A stretch of DNA of 64,000 bases from Xenorhabdus innexi. GTDB lineage: Bacteria; Pseudomonadota; Gammaproteobacteria; Enterobacterales; Enterobacteriaceae. The first letter of the stretch is position 1. Every line of letters starts with the position of its first letter. Of the stretch, positions 20,736 to 30,453 are shown piece by piece. The stretch covers positions 62,001-126,000 of the forward strand of contig NZ_NIBU01000002.1 of NCBI RefSeq assembly GCF_002632485.1, written 5' to 3'. A model generated the notes under the pieces. It saw only the letters and a program-made list of their open reading frames with translations, did not search any database and was not told where the DNA came from. The translations under genes and the position numbers were made by a program.

Positions 20736-22043
20736 TTATCTTCCTAACCACGGTAATGGATTAACAGCGCGTCCCTGACGGCGAATCTCAAAGTACAGTG
20801 AGGGTTGTTGTTGACCACCACTGCTACCTACCAGAGCAATCGGCTGACCGGCGCGGACTTGTTGACCAACACTGACCAGAGCACTCTGATTGTAGCCATA
20901 AATGCTCATATCTCCCTTGCCGTGTTCAACTACGACAACCAAACCGTACCCCTGTAGCCAGTCTGCCAGTAATACCCGTCCATCTGAAATTGCTTTGACT
21001 TCAGTTCCTTCCGCTGCGGATATAACGATACCTTTCCAGCGCAACTCTCCCTGTATGGTTTCCCCGAAACTATGGATAACCCGACCACGAACAGGCCAGA
21101 TTGCCTGCCCGGCAGGACGACCAAGCCCACCTGTTCGTGCCATTAATGCACGTTCATCTTCCGTTGGCTTATAGCTGGAGCCTTTTTGTTGGGCTTGCTT
21201 TTGTTTAGCTGCAACTTGCGCACGAACCCGAGCCGCTTCACGTGCTTCACGTTCAGCGCGGGCCTTAGCTTCCCGTTCTGCTTTAGCAATTTTATTGCGC
21301 AGACGGGTTTCGTTTTGTTTGAGTTCAGCCAGACTCTGTTGATCTTTTTTCAGTGCAGATTCAAGGGTTGTGAGCGTTTTTTGCCGGGCTGTACGAGCAA
21401 CTTCCATTTTTTGCTTTTGCTGCTTCTGACTGCTTAGTAGCGTTTGCTGCTCATTTTGTTTGCTTTGTTGCAGCTTTTTTTGCTGATTCAGTTTATCCGT
21501 TGTCTTTTGCAGCTCAACGATAGTCTCTTGACGAGCCTGATTCAGATAACTGTAATAAGCCAGTATGCGTTCTTTTCGCTGTGTTTCCGGGCCATTCAGC
21601 AGCAATTCTAACCCCTGATGATTTCCTTGCCGGAATGCTGCATCCAATTGTCTGGCCAGCCGTTTACGCTGTTCTTTTTGCTGTCTTTGCAGATCCTTAA
21701 TGCTTTTTGTCAGAGATATGATTTCATTTCCCAGCTTGTTCAGTTGACGCTGTGTGCCATGAAGCGAGCGAGCGACTTCTGAAATCGTACTTTCTTGTTC
21801 CTTGAGCTGGCTGAGGAGCTCTGTGCGTTGCTTTTGCTGTTGCTTAACACTTTTTTCTTTCTCAGCAATATCCTGCTGAATATCTTTAAGCTGATTTTTA
21901 TTTTCTGCAATTTGATTGGCAAAGGTTCCTGAACAGAAAAAAGCAAACAGTAGGGCACAGAACAATAAAGATCTGCTTCTCAGTTGCCACTGTTTTTTCT
22001 TCTCTTGAAGTCTACAACTCTTGAAACCCTTACTATCAGCCAT
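20736..22043 (-). CDS. envC: Murein hydrolase activator EnvC
   Basis: A periplasmic activator of amidases AmiA and AmiB at the division septum. The 435-residue protein has an N-terminal hydrophobic export segment (LLFCALLFAFFCSGTFA, cleavage near residue 43), a long Gln/Lys/Glu-rich coiled coil (about residues 45-290) and a C-terminal LytM/M23 domain (about 315-435). The LytM zinc ligands are degenerate: the usual HxH is replaced by SLYFEIR, as expected for a non-catalytic activator. In E. coli gpmI lies immediately upstream; here it is absent. Confidence 0.95.
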   Translation of the reverse strand: MADSKGFKSCRLQEKKKQWQLRSRSLLFCALLFAFFCSGTFANQIAENKNQLKDIQQDIAEKEKSVKQQQKQRTELLSQLKEQESTISEVARSLHGTQRQLNKLGNEIISLTKSIKDLQRQQKEQRKRLARQLDAAFRQGNHQGLELLLNGPETQRKERILAYYSYLNQARQETIVELQKTTDKLNQQKKLQQSKQNEQQTLLSSQKQQKQKMEVARTARQKTLTTLESALKKDQQSLAELKQNETRLRNKIAKAEREAKARAEREAREAARVRAQVAAKQKQAQQKGSSYKPTEDERALMARTGGLGRPAGQAIWPVRGRVIHSFGETIQGELRWKGIVISAAEGTEVKAISDGRVLLADWLQGYGLVVVVEHGKGDMSIYGYNQSALVSVGQQVRAGQPIALVGSSGGQQQPSLYFEIRRQGRAVNPLPWLGR

Positions 22044-22414
22044 TTGATTCAGTACCTTGCCACGCGTTACATTATTTATAGTACATGCTTATAGATATCT
22101 GTGGTGCCCGATTATTTCATGCGAAATGGCCTCTGACCAGAGAGCTGCCGATTTTTATCTTTCCGAATCATAATCTAAATTTTAGTGAATTTAGTTCATT
22201 TATTATCGAAAATCCTCTATCTGCCCAGTTTGGCATGAAATATTTTAAGGGAATATGGTAATCAAGTATTTCATGGCAATTTTTTATTTTTTCTCGAAAC
22301 TCTCCGCAAAAACTGCACTCGGTTGATGGTAATTGGCTGTAATTGACACAACACACAGGTATACTCTGTTACCTTGAGATTTTTGTTATTAACTAATGGG
22401 AGTTGTTGCCCTCC
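22044..22414. other. Intergenic region between divergent envC and yibN
   Basis: About 370 bases without a supported gene. It is where gpmI would lie in E. coli order, but I could not recognise any gpmI remnant. A TTGACA and a TATACT occur near 22343-22370 but too close together to be paired as a standard promoter. It must contain divergent promoters for envC and yibN. Confidence 0.5.
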
Positions 22415-22852
22415 ATGCTGCAAGAAATCATGCAATTTATTAGCCGGAACACGATCCTAAGCCTTGCCTGGATTGCCCTGTTAGTGGCGGTTATTGTCCT
22501 GACAGTAAAAAGTGTGTTCTCCAAGAGTAAAGATATCACTCGTGCACAGGTTATCCATTTAATCAATAAGGAAGATGGTATCGTTGTGGATTTACGTTCC
22601 CGTGACGATTTCCGCAGAGGGCATATCATTGGTTCTGTTAACCTGACGCCATCTGAGATTAAAGATCACAATCTGGGTGAGCTGGAAAAACATAAAAAAC
22701 AGCCTGTTATTATTGTTTCAGCCAATGGGCTTGAATCCAAAACACCGGCAGAGAATTTGGTGAAAGCAGGCTTTGAGCAAGTTTATACCCTGAAAGAGGG
22801 AATTGCCGGGTGGACAGGTGAGAACCTACCATTAGCCCGTGGCAAAAAGTAA
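22415..22852 (+). CDS. yibN: Membrane-anchored rhodanese-like protein YibN
   Basis: A 145-residue protein with one N-terminal membrane span ([17 protein letters not shown], about residues 15-31) and a rhodanese fold ([32 protein letters not shown]). The position of the catalytic Cys loop reads [10 protein letters not shown] with no Cys, so sulfur transfer is unlikely; this also appears to vary in relatives. The start at 22415 matches the E. coli N-terminus (MLQEIMQF), with only a weak ribosome site. secB follows after about 70 bases; grxC, which lies between them in E. coli, is absent. Confidence 0.88.
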   Translation: MLQEIMQFISRNTILSLAWIALLVAVIVLTVKSVFSKSKDITRAQVIHLINKEDGIVVDLRSRDDFRRGHIIGSVNLTPSEIKDHNLGELEKHKKQPVIIVSANGLESKTPAENLVKAGFEQVYTLKEGIAGWTGENLPLARGKK

Positions 22853-22922
22853 CGAACGTCAATGTAAGCACTATGCTTATATCATCAAAGCTTAATAAGG
22901 ACATACAAAAGGTAAAATTATT

Positions 22923-23393
22923 ATGTCAGAACAAAACAACACAGAAATGGCTTTCCAGATCCAACGCGTATACACGAAAGACATTTCTTTCGAAGCCCCT
23001 AAAGCACCTCAAATCTTCCAAGAAGAGTGGCAACCGGAAGTTAAACTGGATCTGGATACTGCTTCCAGTGAACTGGTTCAGGGAGTTTATGAAGTTGTTC
23101 TGCGTGTCACCGTTACGGCGACATTGGGAGAAGAAACTGCGTTCTTGTGTGAAGTTCAACAGGCTGGTATTTTCTCTGTTGATGGCATTGAAGGAACTCA
23201 ACTGGCGCATTGCTTAGGTGCATATTGCCCGAACATTTTGTTCCCGTATGCCCGTGAATGCATCACCAGTCTGGTAGGCCGTGGTACTTTCCCACAATTG
23301 AACTTGGCGCCAGTTAACTTTGATGCTCTGTTCATGAACTATTTGCAGCAACAGTCTGATTCCCAGACTGATGAGGCAACACAGGAAGCCTGA
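22923..23393 (+). CDS. secB: Protein-export chaperone SecB
   Basis: A cytoplasmic tetrameric chaperone that keeps preproteins unfolded and delivers them to SecA. At 156 residues it is standard. Recognisable stretches are [39 protein letters not shown] and [20 protein letters not shown]. It ends in a TGATG overlap with gpsA (stop 23391-23393, next ATG at 23393), the usual secB-gpsA-cysE arrangement. Confidence 0.98.
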   Translation: MSEQNNTEMAFQIQRVYTKDISFEAPKAPQIFQEEWQPEVKLDLDTASSELVQGVYEVVLRVTVTATLGEETAFLCEVQQAGIFSVDGIEGTQLAHCLGAYCPNILFPYARECITSLVGRGTFPQLNLAPVNFDALFMNYLQQQSDSQTDEATQEA

Positions 23394-24412
23394 TGAATAC
23401 TGCTTCTATGACAGTTATCGGTGCCGGTTCATACGGCACCGCTTTAGCCATTACACTGGCCCGTAACGGGCATGAGGTTGTGCTTTGGGGGCATAACCCT
23501 GAACATGTTCATGCCTTGCAACAAGCCCGTTGTAATCAGGTATTTTTACCGGATGTTTCTTTCCCTGATAGTTTACAGCTTGAAGCTGAACTGAAGAATG
23601 CTATTTCAGCCAGCCGGAATATCCTGATCGTGGTGCCCAGCCATGTATTCGGCGATGTTTTACAGCAGATAAAACCTCATCTAAAGCCAGATTCCCGTAT
23701 TGTTTGGGCCACGAAGGGCCTTGAAGCAGAAACTGGTCGTTTATTACAGGATGTGGCGCGTGAGATATTAGGCAACGAAATCCCGTTGGCTGTGGTGTCT
23801 GGTCCAACATTTGCGAAAGAACTGGCGGCGGGCTTACCAACCGCGATTGCAGTATCTGCGACGACACCTGAATTTGGCGAAGAACTCCAGCAGCTTTTCC
23901 ATTGTGGCAAAAGTTTCCGAGTGTACAAAAATCCCGATTTTATCGGTGTGCAACTTGGCGGTGCAGTCAAGAACGTGATCGCTATTGGTGCCGGGATCTC
24001 TGATGGTATGGGATTTGGCGCTAATGCCCGTACTGCGTTGATAACGCGTGGCCTGGCGGAAATGAGTCGCCTTGGTGTTGCATTAGGTGCTGATCCATCC
24101 ACATTTATGGGCATGGCTGGATTGGGCGATTTAGTACTGACCTGCACTGACAATCAATCCCGTAACCGCCGTTTCGGTATGATGCTGGGGCAGGGAGTTA
24201 GTGTTGACGCCGCACAGAGTGAAATAGGGCAGGTTGTTGAGGGTTATCGTAATACCAAAGAAGTTCGGGCATTAGCCAGACGAGTCGGTGTTGAAATGCC
24301 GATAACAGAGCAAATTTATCAGATTTTATATCGCAATAAAAATGTACTTGAAGCAGCTCAGGCTTTATTAGGAAGAGCTACAAGGGATGAAGGAGAAAAC
24401 TCCCACATTTAA
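23393..24412 (+). CDS. gpsA: Glycerol-3-phosphate dehydrogenase [NAD(P)+]
   Basis: Reduces dihydroxyacetone phosphate to sn-glycerol-3-phosphate, the backbone of phospholipids. The 339-residue protein has the dinucleotide-binding [19 protein letters not shown], the [17 protein letters not shown] block and the catalytic-site [18 protein letters not shown]. It is translationally coupled to secB. Its product could also feed CDP-glycerol synthesis by the TagD-like enzyme in the nearby O-antigen cluster; this metabolic link is inference. Confidence 0.98.
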   Translation: MNTASMTVIGAGSYGTALAITLARNGHEVVLWGHNPEHVHALQQARCNQVFLPDVSFPDSLQLEAELKNAISASRNILIVVPSHVFGDVLQQIKPHLKPDSRIVWATKGLEAETGRLLQDVAREILGNEIPLAVVSGPTFAKELAAGLPTAIAVSATTPEFGEELQQLFHCGKSFRVYKNPDFIGVQLGGAVKNVIAIGAGISDGMGFGANARTALITRGLAEMSRLGVALGADPSTFMGMAGLGDLVLTCTDNQSRNRRFGMMLGQGVSVDAAQSEIGQVVEGYRNTKEVRALARRVGVEMPITEQIYQILYRNKNVLEAAQALLGRATRDEGENSHI

Positions 24413-24536
24413 GTTACCCAAAAATCACATAATATATCCAATAGATTTCTAGTTGCATTGTGGTGAATGAGTATAGCCAACAACGAGGTGGCTTGAAAGA
24501 CGACGGATATAAAACAATCACATGAGAATGATTGAC

Positions 24537-25358
24537 ATGTCTCGAGAAGAACTGAGAGAAGTTTGGGCAAATATAAAAAATGAAGCGAGAGAGCTGGCCG
24601 ATTGTGAACCTATGCTAGCCAGTTTTTTCCATGCAACATTACTTAAACATGAAAACCTTGGTAGTGCCTTAAGCTACATGCTGGCAAACAAACTGGCGAC
24701 ACCAATCATGCCCGCGATTGCAGTCAGAGAAGTGGTTGAAGACGCTTATCGCAGTGAGCCAACAATGATCGAATCGGCAGCCCGTGATATCAAAGCCGTG
24801 CGCTTGCGTGACCCCGCTGTAGATAAATACTCCACCCCATTACTTTACCTGAAAGGTTTCCATGCGTTACAGGCGTTTCGCATTGCACACTGGCTATGGA
24901 AGCAAGACCGCAAGGCGTTGGCTGTTTACATGCAAAACCAGATATCCGTTTCTTTTGGTGTAGATATTCATCCGGCCGCCAAAATTGGCTGTGGCATTAT
25001 GCTTGACCATGCAACAGGTATTGTCATTGGTGAAACAGCAATTGTTGAGAATGATGTTTCTATCCTGCAATCGGTGACGCTCGGAGGGACAGGGAAAGCA
25101 TGCGGAGATCGACATCCTAAAGTGCGTGAAGGCGTAATGATTGGTGCCGGTGCTAAGATCCTCGGCAATATCGAAATTGGTCGTGGGGCGAAAATTGGAG
25201 CAGGATCGGTAGTATTAAGACCAGTTCCACCACATACAACAGTGGCAGGAGTACCCGCGCGGGTTGTTGGTAAACCGGAAAGTGATAAACCATCTCTGGA
25301 TATGGATCAGCACTTTAATGGAATGAATAATGGCTTTAAAAATGGAGATGGAATTTGA
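24537..25358 (+). CDS. cysE: Serine O-acetyltransferase
   Basis: Acetylates serine from acetyl-CoA, the committed step of cysteine synthesis, and is feedback-inhibited by cysteine. The N-terminal helical domain includes NEARELADCEPMLASFFHAT; the C-terminal left-handed beta helix (about residues 140-245) shows hexapeptide repeats around HPAAKIGCGIMLDHATG and GVMIGAGAKILGNIEIGRG. The ATG at 24537 gives 273 residues as in E. coli; an alternative ATG at 24522 would add five. The C-terminal GDGI tail, which binds the cysteine synthase CysK active site, is present. Confidence 0.97.
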   Translation: MSREELREVWANIKNEARELADCEPMLASFFHATLLKHENLGSALSYMLANKLATPIMPAIAVREVVEDAYRSEPTMIESAARDIKAVRLRDPAVDKYSTPLLYLKGFHALQAFRIAHWLWKQDRKALAVYMQNQISVSFGVDIHPAAKIGCGIMLDHATGIVIGETAIVENDVSILQSVTLGGTGKACGDRHPKVREGVMIGAGAKILGNIEIGRGAKIGAGSVVLRPVPPHTTVAGVPARVVGKPESDKPSLDMDQHFNGMNNGFKNGDGI

Positions 25359-25390
25359 GATTCCTTTCCCTTTTGGTCATACAGAATTAA

Positions 25391-25422
25391 AAACCTTCAG
25401 CGCGATTAGGCGCTGAAGGTTT
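25391..25422. terminator. Bidirectional terminator between cysE and trmL
   Basis: A perfect 13-bp stem AAACCTTCAGCGC / GCGCTGAAGGTTT with a 6-base loop lies between two convergent genes. The A/T ends of the stem provide a U tract in both directions. Confidence 0.9.
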
Positions 25423-25427
25423 AAGTA

Positions 25428-25931
25428 TTAATCCCGCAATAAAGCGCCCTGATAACCTAGTTGCCTCCATGCTTCAAACACTACCACCGCGACAGTATTA
25501 GAAAGATTCATACTCCGGTTCTCCGGTAGCATTGGGATTCTTATCTTTTGTTCGGGGGGCATATTATCCAGCACATAAGATGGCAGACCACGAGTTTCAG
25601 GACCAAACATCAGATAATCACCATCACGGTAGCTTACATTACTGTGTGTAGGAGTACCTTTTGTGGTTAAAGCAAACAGCCGCGCTCCAGAAGAGGATTG
25701 TGAGTTTACTGGGCTTAACCCCTCACTTTCCAGAAATGCGTGGTAGTCATGATGTTGCTTGATATTTGCGAACTCATGGTAATCCAGCCCTGCACGGCGC
25801 AGACGTTTATCATCCCATGTGAAACCTAAGGGTTGAATGAGATGAAGCTGGCAGCCAGTGTTGGCACACAGGCGGATAATATTACCCGTGTTAGGAGGAA
25901 TTTCTGGTTCGAATAGGACGATATTTAGCAT
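25428..25931 (-). CDS. trmL: tRNA (cytidine/uridine(34)-2'-O)-methyltransferase
   Basis: Methylates the ribose at wobble position 34 of tRNA-Leu using S-adenosylmethionine. The 167-residue SPOUT protein has the knot-forming [16 protein letters not shown] and [18 protein letters not shown] near the C-terminus, and the N-terminal [18 protein letters not shown]. It is convergent with cysE and is the left border of the O-antigen cluster. Confidence 0.97.
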   Translation of the reverse strand: MLNIVLFEPEIPPNTGNIIRLCANTGCQLHLIQPLGFTWDDKRLRRAGLDYHEFANIKQHHDYHAFLESEGLSPVNSQSSSGARLFALTTKGTPTHSNVSYRDGDYLMFGPETRGLPSYVLDNMPPEQKIRIPMLPENRSMNLSNTVAVVVFEAWRQLGYQGALLRD

Positions 25932-25976
25932 GGGTGTGTTTCCCAGTTTAAGGGATACAATAGAAAAAATTTGATA

Positions 25977-27851
25977 TTAATTTAATAAATCACATATTTC
26001 ATCTTTTGGTTTAAATTCTAATGGAGAGCTCATTAAAATTTCACGAATAGTTGCTACATCACGTTCATAACAAGAGAATTGAAGACGCTCAATTACTTTA
26101 TGGAGCTTTTCCCATTCTAAATAAGTTTCATTCGCTGTCATAATCCTAGGATGATTTGTTCCAGAAACATTTTTTCCTACCAGTAATTCTTCGTACAATT
26201 TTTCTCCAGGACGAAGCCCTGTTACTTTTATTTCTATATCTCCATTTGGGTTTTTTTCATTTTTTATTGTTAGACCTGAAAGGTTTATCATTTTGACTGC
26301 AAGGTCGTATATCTTGACAGATTCACCCATATCTAATACAAAGACATCACCATTTTTTCCCATAGCACCAGCTTGAATTACTAATTGGGCTGCTTCTGGA
26401 ATGGTCATAAAATAACGAGTAATGTCTTTATGAGTCAGAGTAATGGGGCCTCCATGAGCTATTTGTTTTTCGAACAAAGGTACAACGGAGCCTGAAGAAC
26501 CAAGAACATTTCCAAACCTTACCATCGAAAATTGAGTATGATAGCTCTGTGTTGCTAATGCTTGCAATATTAACTCTGCAAATCTTTTTGTTGCTCCCAT
26601 TATGTTTGTTGGTCTAACAGCTTTATCTGTAGATATTAAAACAAACCTATCAACTTTTTGAGATATAGCCGCTTCTGCGATAGATAACGTACCAAATATA
26701 TTATTTTGAATGCCTTCTATAATATTCAATTCTACAAGTGGTACATGTTTATATGCAGCCGCATGATAAATAGTATTAATATTAAACTTGTTTAATATTT
26801 TTTCCATTTTATTCTTGTTTTTTATATCCCCAAGAATAGGAACGATATTAACATGTAAAAATGTCTCTTTATCAACTATTTGAAGTTCTTTTTCTATTGA
26901 ATAAAGAGCAAATTCGGTCAATTCCACTAATACTAATGTTTTTGGTTTTTGTTTTATTATCTGGCGACATAATTCAGAGCCAATAGAACCACCTGCACCG
27001 GATACAAGAACATTTTTTCCCAAGATATTATTGGATAATAAGTCTGATAATGGAGTAACTTGGTCTCTTCCTAAAAGATCATCAACTGATACTCTTTTCA
27101 GTGTATTAATCTGGGAAGTTCCATCCACTAATTCGTTGAAATTTGGTATGGTTAATATTTCACAATGAGTATCTTGTAAATTTTCTATTATCCTTCTTCT
27201 TGTATAGGCAGACACACTTGGCATAGCAAGTAATATTTTCTTTATCTCATTTTTTTGAACTAAATTGGAAATTTGGCTAGATGGATAAACTGTAACCCCA
27301 TGTATGTCTAAATTTTGTAGTTTGGTATTATCATCAATAAACGCTATTGGATTAAATTCCTTATGTTCCCGAAGAATAGGTAACAGTTGGCGCCCTGATT
27401 CTCCTGCACCATATATAATAACAGGAATTCCTTTACTCATAGTATAATTACGGAGAGTTCTGTAAAAAAATCTAGTGCCGCATAAGAGAATAACGAGAAA
27501 AGAAAAATATATAATTGGAACTGTCCTTGGTAAGAAAGCTTGCTGATATAAAGAGAATGCGATCAAAATCAAAGTTGATAAAAATGAACCAATAATAGCC
27601 CATTTTAAAATGCCCATATTAACATATCTTAATATAGCACGATAAAACCCTAACCTAATAAATATGAAAAGTGTGCAAGGCATTGTTAGGCTTATTACAG
27701 ACCAATGTAACAAACTATAAATAGGTGCATCTCTATCTAAACGTAACCACATGCTGATCCAATATGAAGATGCTATCATGATAATATCAACAGTGATTAA
27801 TAATAATGTTTTTAGTAACCTTTCTCTTTTTAAAATAAAGTTCTTTCTCAT
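25977..27851 (-). CDS. Membrane-bound UDP-N-acetylglucosamine 4,6-dehydratase (WbpM/PglF/FlaA1-like)
   Basis: A 624-residue nucleotide-sugar dehydratase that makes UDP-4-keto-6-deoxy-HexNAc. The first 150 residues have about four membrane spans; a first Rossmann-like region (VIIYGAGESGRQLL, about 143-156) is followed by the catalytic extended SDR domain with SGAGGSIGSELCRQI (about 285-299). The active site reads STDKAVRPTNIMGATKR: the usual YxxxK Tyr is a Met, as in WbpM. It is the last gene of the O-antigen operon, 5 bases after the initiating transferase. Together with the aminotransferase at 28469 it would yield a UDP-4-amino-4,6-dideoxy-HexNAc. Confidence 0.92.
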   Translation of the reverse strand: MRKNFILKRERLLKTLLLITVDIIMIASSYWISMWLRLDRDAPIYSLLHWSVISLTMPCTLFIFIRLGFYRAILRYVNMGILKWAIIGSFLSTLILIAFSLYQQAFLPRTVPIIYFSFLVILLCGTRFFYRTLRNYTMSKGIPVIIYGAGESGRQLLPILREHKEFNPIAFIDDNTKLQNLDIHGVTVYPSSQISNLVQKNEIKKILLAMPSVSAYTRRRIIENLQDTHCEILTIPNFNELVDGTSQINTLKRVSVDDLLGRDQVTPLSDLLSNNILGKNVLVSGAGGSIGSELCRQIIKQKPKTLVLVELTEFALYSIEKELQIVDKETFLHVNIVPILGDIKNKNKMEKILNKFNINTIYHAAAYKHVPLVELNIIEGIQNNIFGTLSIAEAAISQKVDRFVLISTDKAVRPTNIMGATKRFAELILQALATQSYHTQFSMVRFGNVLGSSGSVVPLFEKQIAHGGPITLTHKDITRYFMTIPEAAQLVIQAGAMGKNGDVFVLDMGESVKIYDLAVKMINLSGLTIKNEKNPNGDIEIKVTGLRPGEKLYEELLVGKNVSGTNHPRIMTANETYLEWEKLHKVIERLQFSCYERDVATIREILMSSPLEFKPKDEICDLLN

Positions 27852-27856
27852 GAATG

Positions 27857-28468
27857 TTACCTGAAGATTATTTTATATATAGTTTTGAAAATTATCTTAA
27901 TGTCAAGAAAAAAGGATTTGTTTTTAACATAGTCTAAATAATATTTAGCTTTAATAGGCATGATTATATCAATATAAGCTTGATGAGGATCTGAATATTG
28001 GGAGAGAATGTCATTCTCATCGATCATTTCTATAGATGCTAGATCTGTTATTCCTGGTTTTACTGATAGTATCTCCTTTCTTATATCTAGTGGGTACTTA
28101 TCTATAAACTTAGGTACTTCAGGGCGGGGGCCAACTAAGCTCATTTTACCTAGGAAAACGTCAATAAGTTGGGCTAACTCATCCAATTTATACTTTCGGA
28201 TAAATTTTCCTGAATTAGTAATACGTGAATCATCTCCTATCGTGAGTTGCCCTGATCGCTCGGAATTTAATTTCATACTTCTAAACTTATGAATATAGAA
28301 ATGCTTTCCATATAGTCCAACTCGTTGCTGACGAAAAAAAATGGGCCCTTTCGAGTCCATTTTAATCCATATAGCAATAAAAACGAGTATAGGAGACAAA
28401 AAAAGCAATCCTAATAGTGATGCAACAAAATCAAAAAGTTTTTTAGTTATTTTATATATGGATTTCAT
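27857..28468 (-). CDS. Initiating sugar-phosphate transferase, PglC-like
   Basis: A 203-residue monotopic phosphoglycosyl transferase that loads the first sugar-1-phosphate on undecaprenyl phosphate. A hydrophobic N-terminal hairpin (LFDFVASLLGLLFLSPILVF) is followed by the family blocks GPIFFRQQRVGLYGKHFYIH, KFRSM and KLDELAQLIDVFLGKMSLVG with the PRPE that follows. Its size is that of PglC, which prefers bacillosamine-type UDP sugars; the adjacent dehydratase and aminotransferase supply such a sugar. No PglD-type acetyltransferase is in the cluster, so the 4-amino group may stay free or be modified elsewhere. Confidence 0.92.
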   Translation of the reverse strand: MKSIYKITKKLFDFVASLLGLLFLSPILVFIAIWIKMDSKGPIFFRQQRVGLYGKHFYIHKFRSMKLNSERSGQLTIGDDSRITNSGKFIRKYKLDELAQLIDVFLGKMSLVGPRPEVPKFIDKYPLDIRKEILSVKPGITDLASIEMIDENDILSQYSDPHQAYIDIIMPIKAKYYLDYVKNKSFFLDIKIIFKTIYKIIFR

Positions 28469-29626
28469 TTATACTAAAATCTCTCTTATCGCATTTATTA
28501 CTCTTATTTGGTCATCATGAGTCATTTTAGTATACAATGGTATCGATATAATTTTATTGAAATTTTCTTCAGAGATAGGAAATTGATTAGAACATAATGA
28601 ATATGTATCTCTCCAGATCGGATGTTTATGAAGAGGGATAAAATGCACAGAGCAACCAATATTTTTTTCAGCCATTTTAATGATAAAATCATCTCTAGAG
28701 ATTTTTACATTACTCTTCAAGCGAATGGTGTATAAATGCCATGCATGCTGATTATCAGGATTGGAAGGGAGCGCTGGTAATATTAATGGCAAATCTTTTA
28801 GTTCCTCATTATAGAGCTTTGCCATTTGTGCTCTTTTTTTCTGGAAGGCATCTATTTTTTTTAACTGATGAATTCCAATCGCCGCACAAATATCTGGCAT
28901 ATTGTATTTAAAACCCGGTTCTATAACTTCATAATACCAAGCAGGAGTTTTTGATTGATATCGATCAAATGCATCTTTGCTAATTCCATGAAGGCGCATG
29001 ATTTTTGCTCTTTTTATAATATCCGGATTACGGGAAACCAGCATCCCCCCCTCAGCGGTAGTCATTGTTTTATTAGCATAGAAACTAAAAACAGTAACAT
29101 CTGTATCTAATGTACCTATTTTTTTTCCGTTGTAGATAGTTGGAAATGCATGAGCGGCATCTTCAACAATTTTAAGATTAAATTCTTTAGCGATAGAAAT
29201 TATTTCATCCATATCACAAGATAAACCTGCAAAATGTACTGGGATAATTGCTTTAGTTTTAGGTGTGATTGCTTTCCTAATTGCTTCAGGATCAATATTA
29301 AGTGAATCAGGAAGGGAGTCAACAAAAACAGGGTTTGCTCCTAAATAGCGAACCACTTCCGCAGTGGCTGTAAAAGTATAGGTTGGAACGATAACTTCGT
29401 CTTCAGGCTTAATGCCTATTGCCTCTAGAGCTAAATGTAGGCCTGCAGTAGCTGAATTGACTGCAATAGCTTCAACATCACCACCTAAATAACTAGCAAA
29501 ATCTTGTTCAAATTTTTTTGCTTTAGGTCCTGTAGTAACCCAACCACTTTTCAGAGAATCTACTACTTCATGAATTTCTTCTTGACCGATTTCAGGAAAA
29601 GAGAATGGGAGGAATTTAGAAGACAT
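28469..29626 (-). CDS. DegT/DnrJ/EryC1/StrS aminotransferase (UDP-4-keto sugar aminotransferase)
   Basis: A 385-residue PLP enzyme that aminates a UDP-4-keto-6-deoxy sugar. Motifs include TTGPKAKKFEQDFASYLG near the start, VNSATAGLHLALEAIGI, VEDAAHAFPTIYNGKKIG, and FSFYANKTMTTAEGGM, where the Lys binds PLP. It abuts the PglC-like gene with no gap. The order dehydratase, initiating transferase, aminotransferase matches a UDP-QuiNAc4N (bacillosamine precursor) pathway; the stereochemistry (gluco or galacto) cannot be told. Confidence 0.92.
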   Translation of the reverse strand: MSSKFLPFSFPEIGQEEIHEVVDSLKSGWVTTGPKAKKFEQDFASYLGGDVEAIAVNSATAGLHLALEAIGIKPEDEVIVPTYTFTATAEVVRYLGANPVFVDSLPDSLNIDPEAIRKAITPKTKAIIPVHFAGLSCDMDEIISIAKEFNLKIVEDAAHAFPTIYNGKKIGTLDTDVTVFSFYANKTMTTAEGGMLVSRNPDIIKRAKIMRLHGISKDAFDRYQSKTPAWYYEVIEPGFKYNMPDICAAIGIHQLKKIDAFQKKRAQMAKLYNEELKDLPLILPALPSNPDNQHAWHLYTIRLKSNVKISRDDFIIKMAEKNIGCSVHFIPLHKHPIWRDTYSLCSNQFPISEENFNKIISIPLYTKMTHDDQIRVINAIREILV

Positions 29627-29643
29627 TTTTAATCCTTATTTGT

Positions 29644-30453
29644 TTATCGTAAGTACTTATACATTACTTTTTTTATAAATGTAGGAGAAAGAGCTAAAAA
29701 GGTATAAAGGATTGCATATATATTTGCAGATAAACCATACCTTAATTCTTTATTTATTTTAAATATTCTATATTTTAACAAAGAAATGGTTTTTTTCTTA
29801 TTTGAACGGCGTAAATAAAAATTAGATGTACGCCTGAATTTTAATCCAACATGAGGGGCGTTTGCAAATTTACAATTATTTTTAAAGCCTGAAAACCATA
29901 ATGCAGTATCTTCACCTAATAGAACGTCAGTTGGATAATTACCTGCTTTTTCAAAGAAACACTTTCTAAACATTACTGTGGGATGAGCTAAAGGATCTCT
30001 TTTGCTAAAGAACTGAAATAATTCACAATGTGTTAATGGATATTTAACGACACTTTTTATTTCAATACTATCTTCATTTATTTCAGAAATCCATGTCCCG
30101 ACAACGTCAATATCAGGGTTGTTTTCTAAAAAATTAGTTTGTACCAAAAAACGCTCTGGAGTACATATATCATCTGTATCCATTCTGGCAATATAATCAA
30201 AATGACAATATTTCAGCCCTTCATTTAAAGCTTTTGCTAGCCCAACATTTTCTTTTAAGGGAACTAAAATTATTGGCAGAAGTGTTAACCATTTAGTTAT
30301 AATGCTATTGAGTTCATTATTTATAGGGCCGTCTAAAACTAATATTATTTCCTTAGGTTTATACTCTTGTTCATATAAACTTTGAAGGGATAAGTTAAAA
30401 TAGTTAGCAGACTCTTTATCATATAGTGATATTAGGACAGATACGTTTTTCAT
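29644..30453 (-). CDS. GT2 family glycosyltransferase, O-antigen
   Basis: A 269-residue GT-A enzyme: VSVLISLYDKESANYFNLSL at the start, PKEIILVLDGPIN (nucleotide binding) and YIARMDTDDICTPERF with the metal-binding DTDD (about residues 90-105). LLGEDTALWFSG carries a likely catalytic Glu-Asp. It overlaps the polymerase gene upstream by 35 bases, so expression is coupled. Members of this subgroup often add galactose, GalNAc or rhamnose in O antigens; donor unknown. Confidence 0.88.
   Translation of the reverse strand: MKNVSVLISLYDKESANYFNLSLQSLYEQEYKPKEIILVLDGPINNELNSIITKWLTLLPIILVPLKENVGLAKALNEGLKYCHFDYIARMDTDDICTPERFLVQTNFLENNPDIDVVGTWISEINEDSIEIKSVVKYPLTHCELFQFFSKRDPLAHPTVMFRKCFFEKAGNYPTDVLLGEDTALWFSGFKNNCKFANAPHVGLKFRRTSNFYLRRSNKKKTISLLKYRIFKINKELRYGLSANIYAILYTFLALSPTFIKKVMYKYLR

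Noticed and set aside
22343-22370. TTGACA and TATACT as a yibN promoter
   Set aside because: The spacing is about 11 bases, too short for a sigma-70 promoter.
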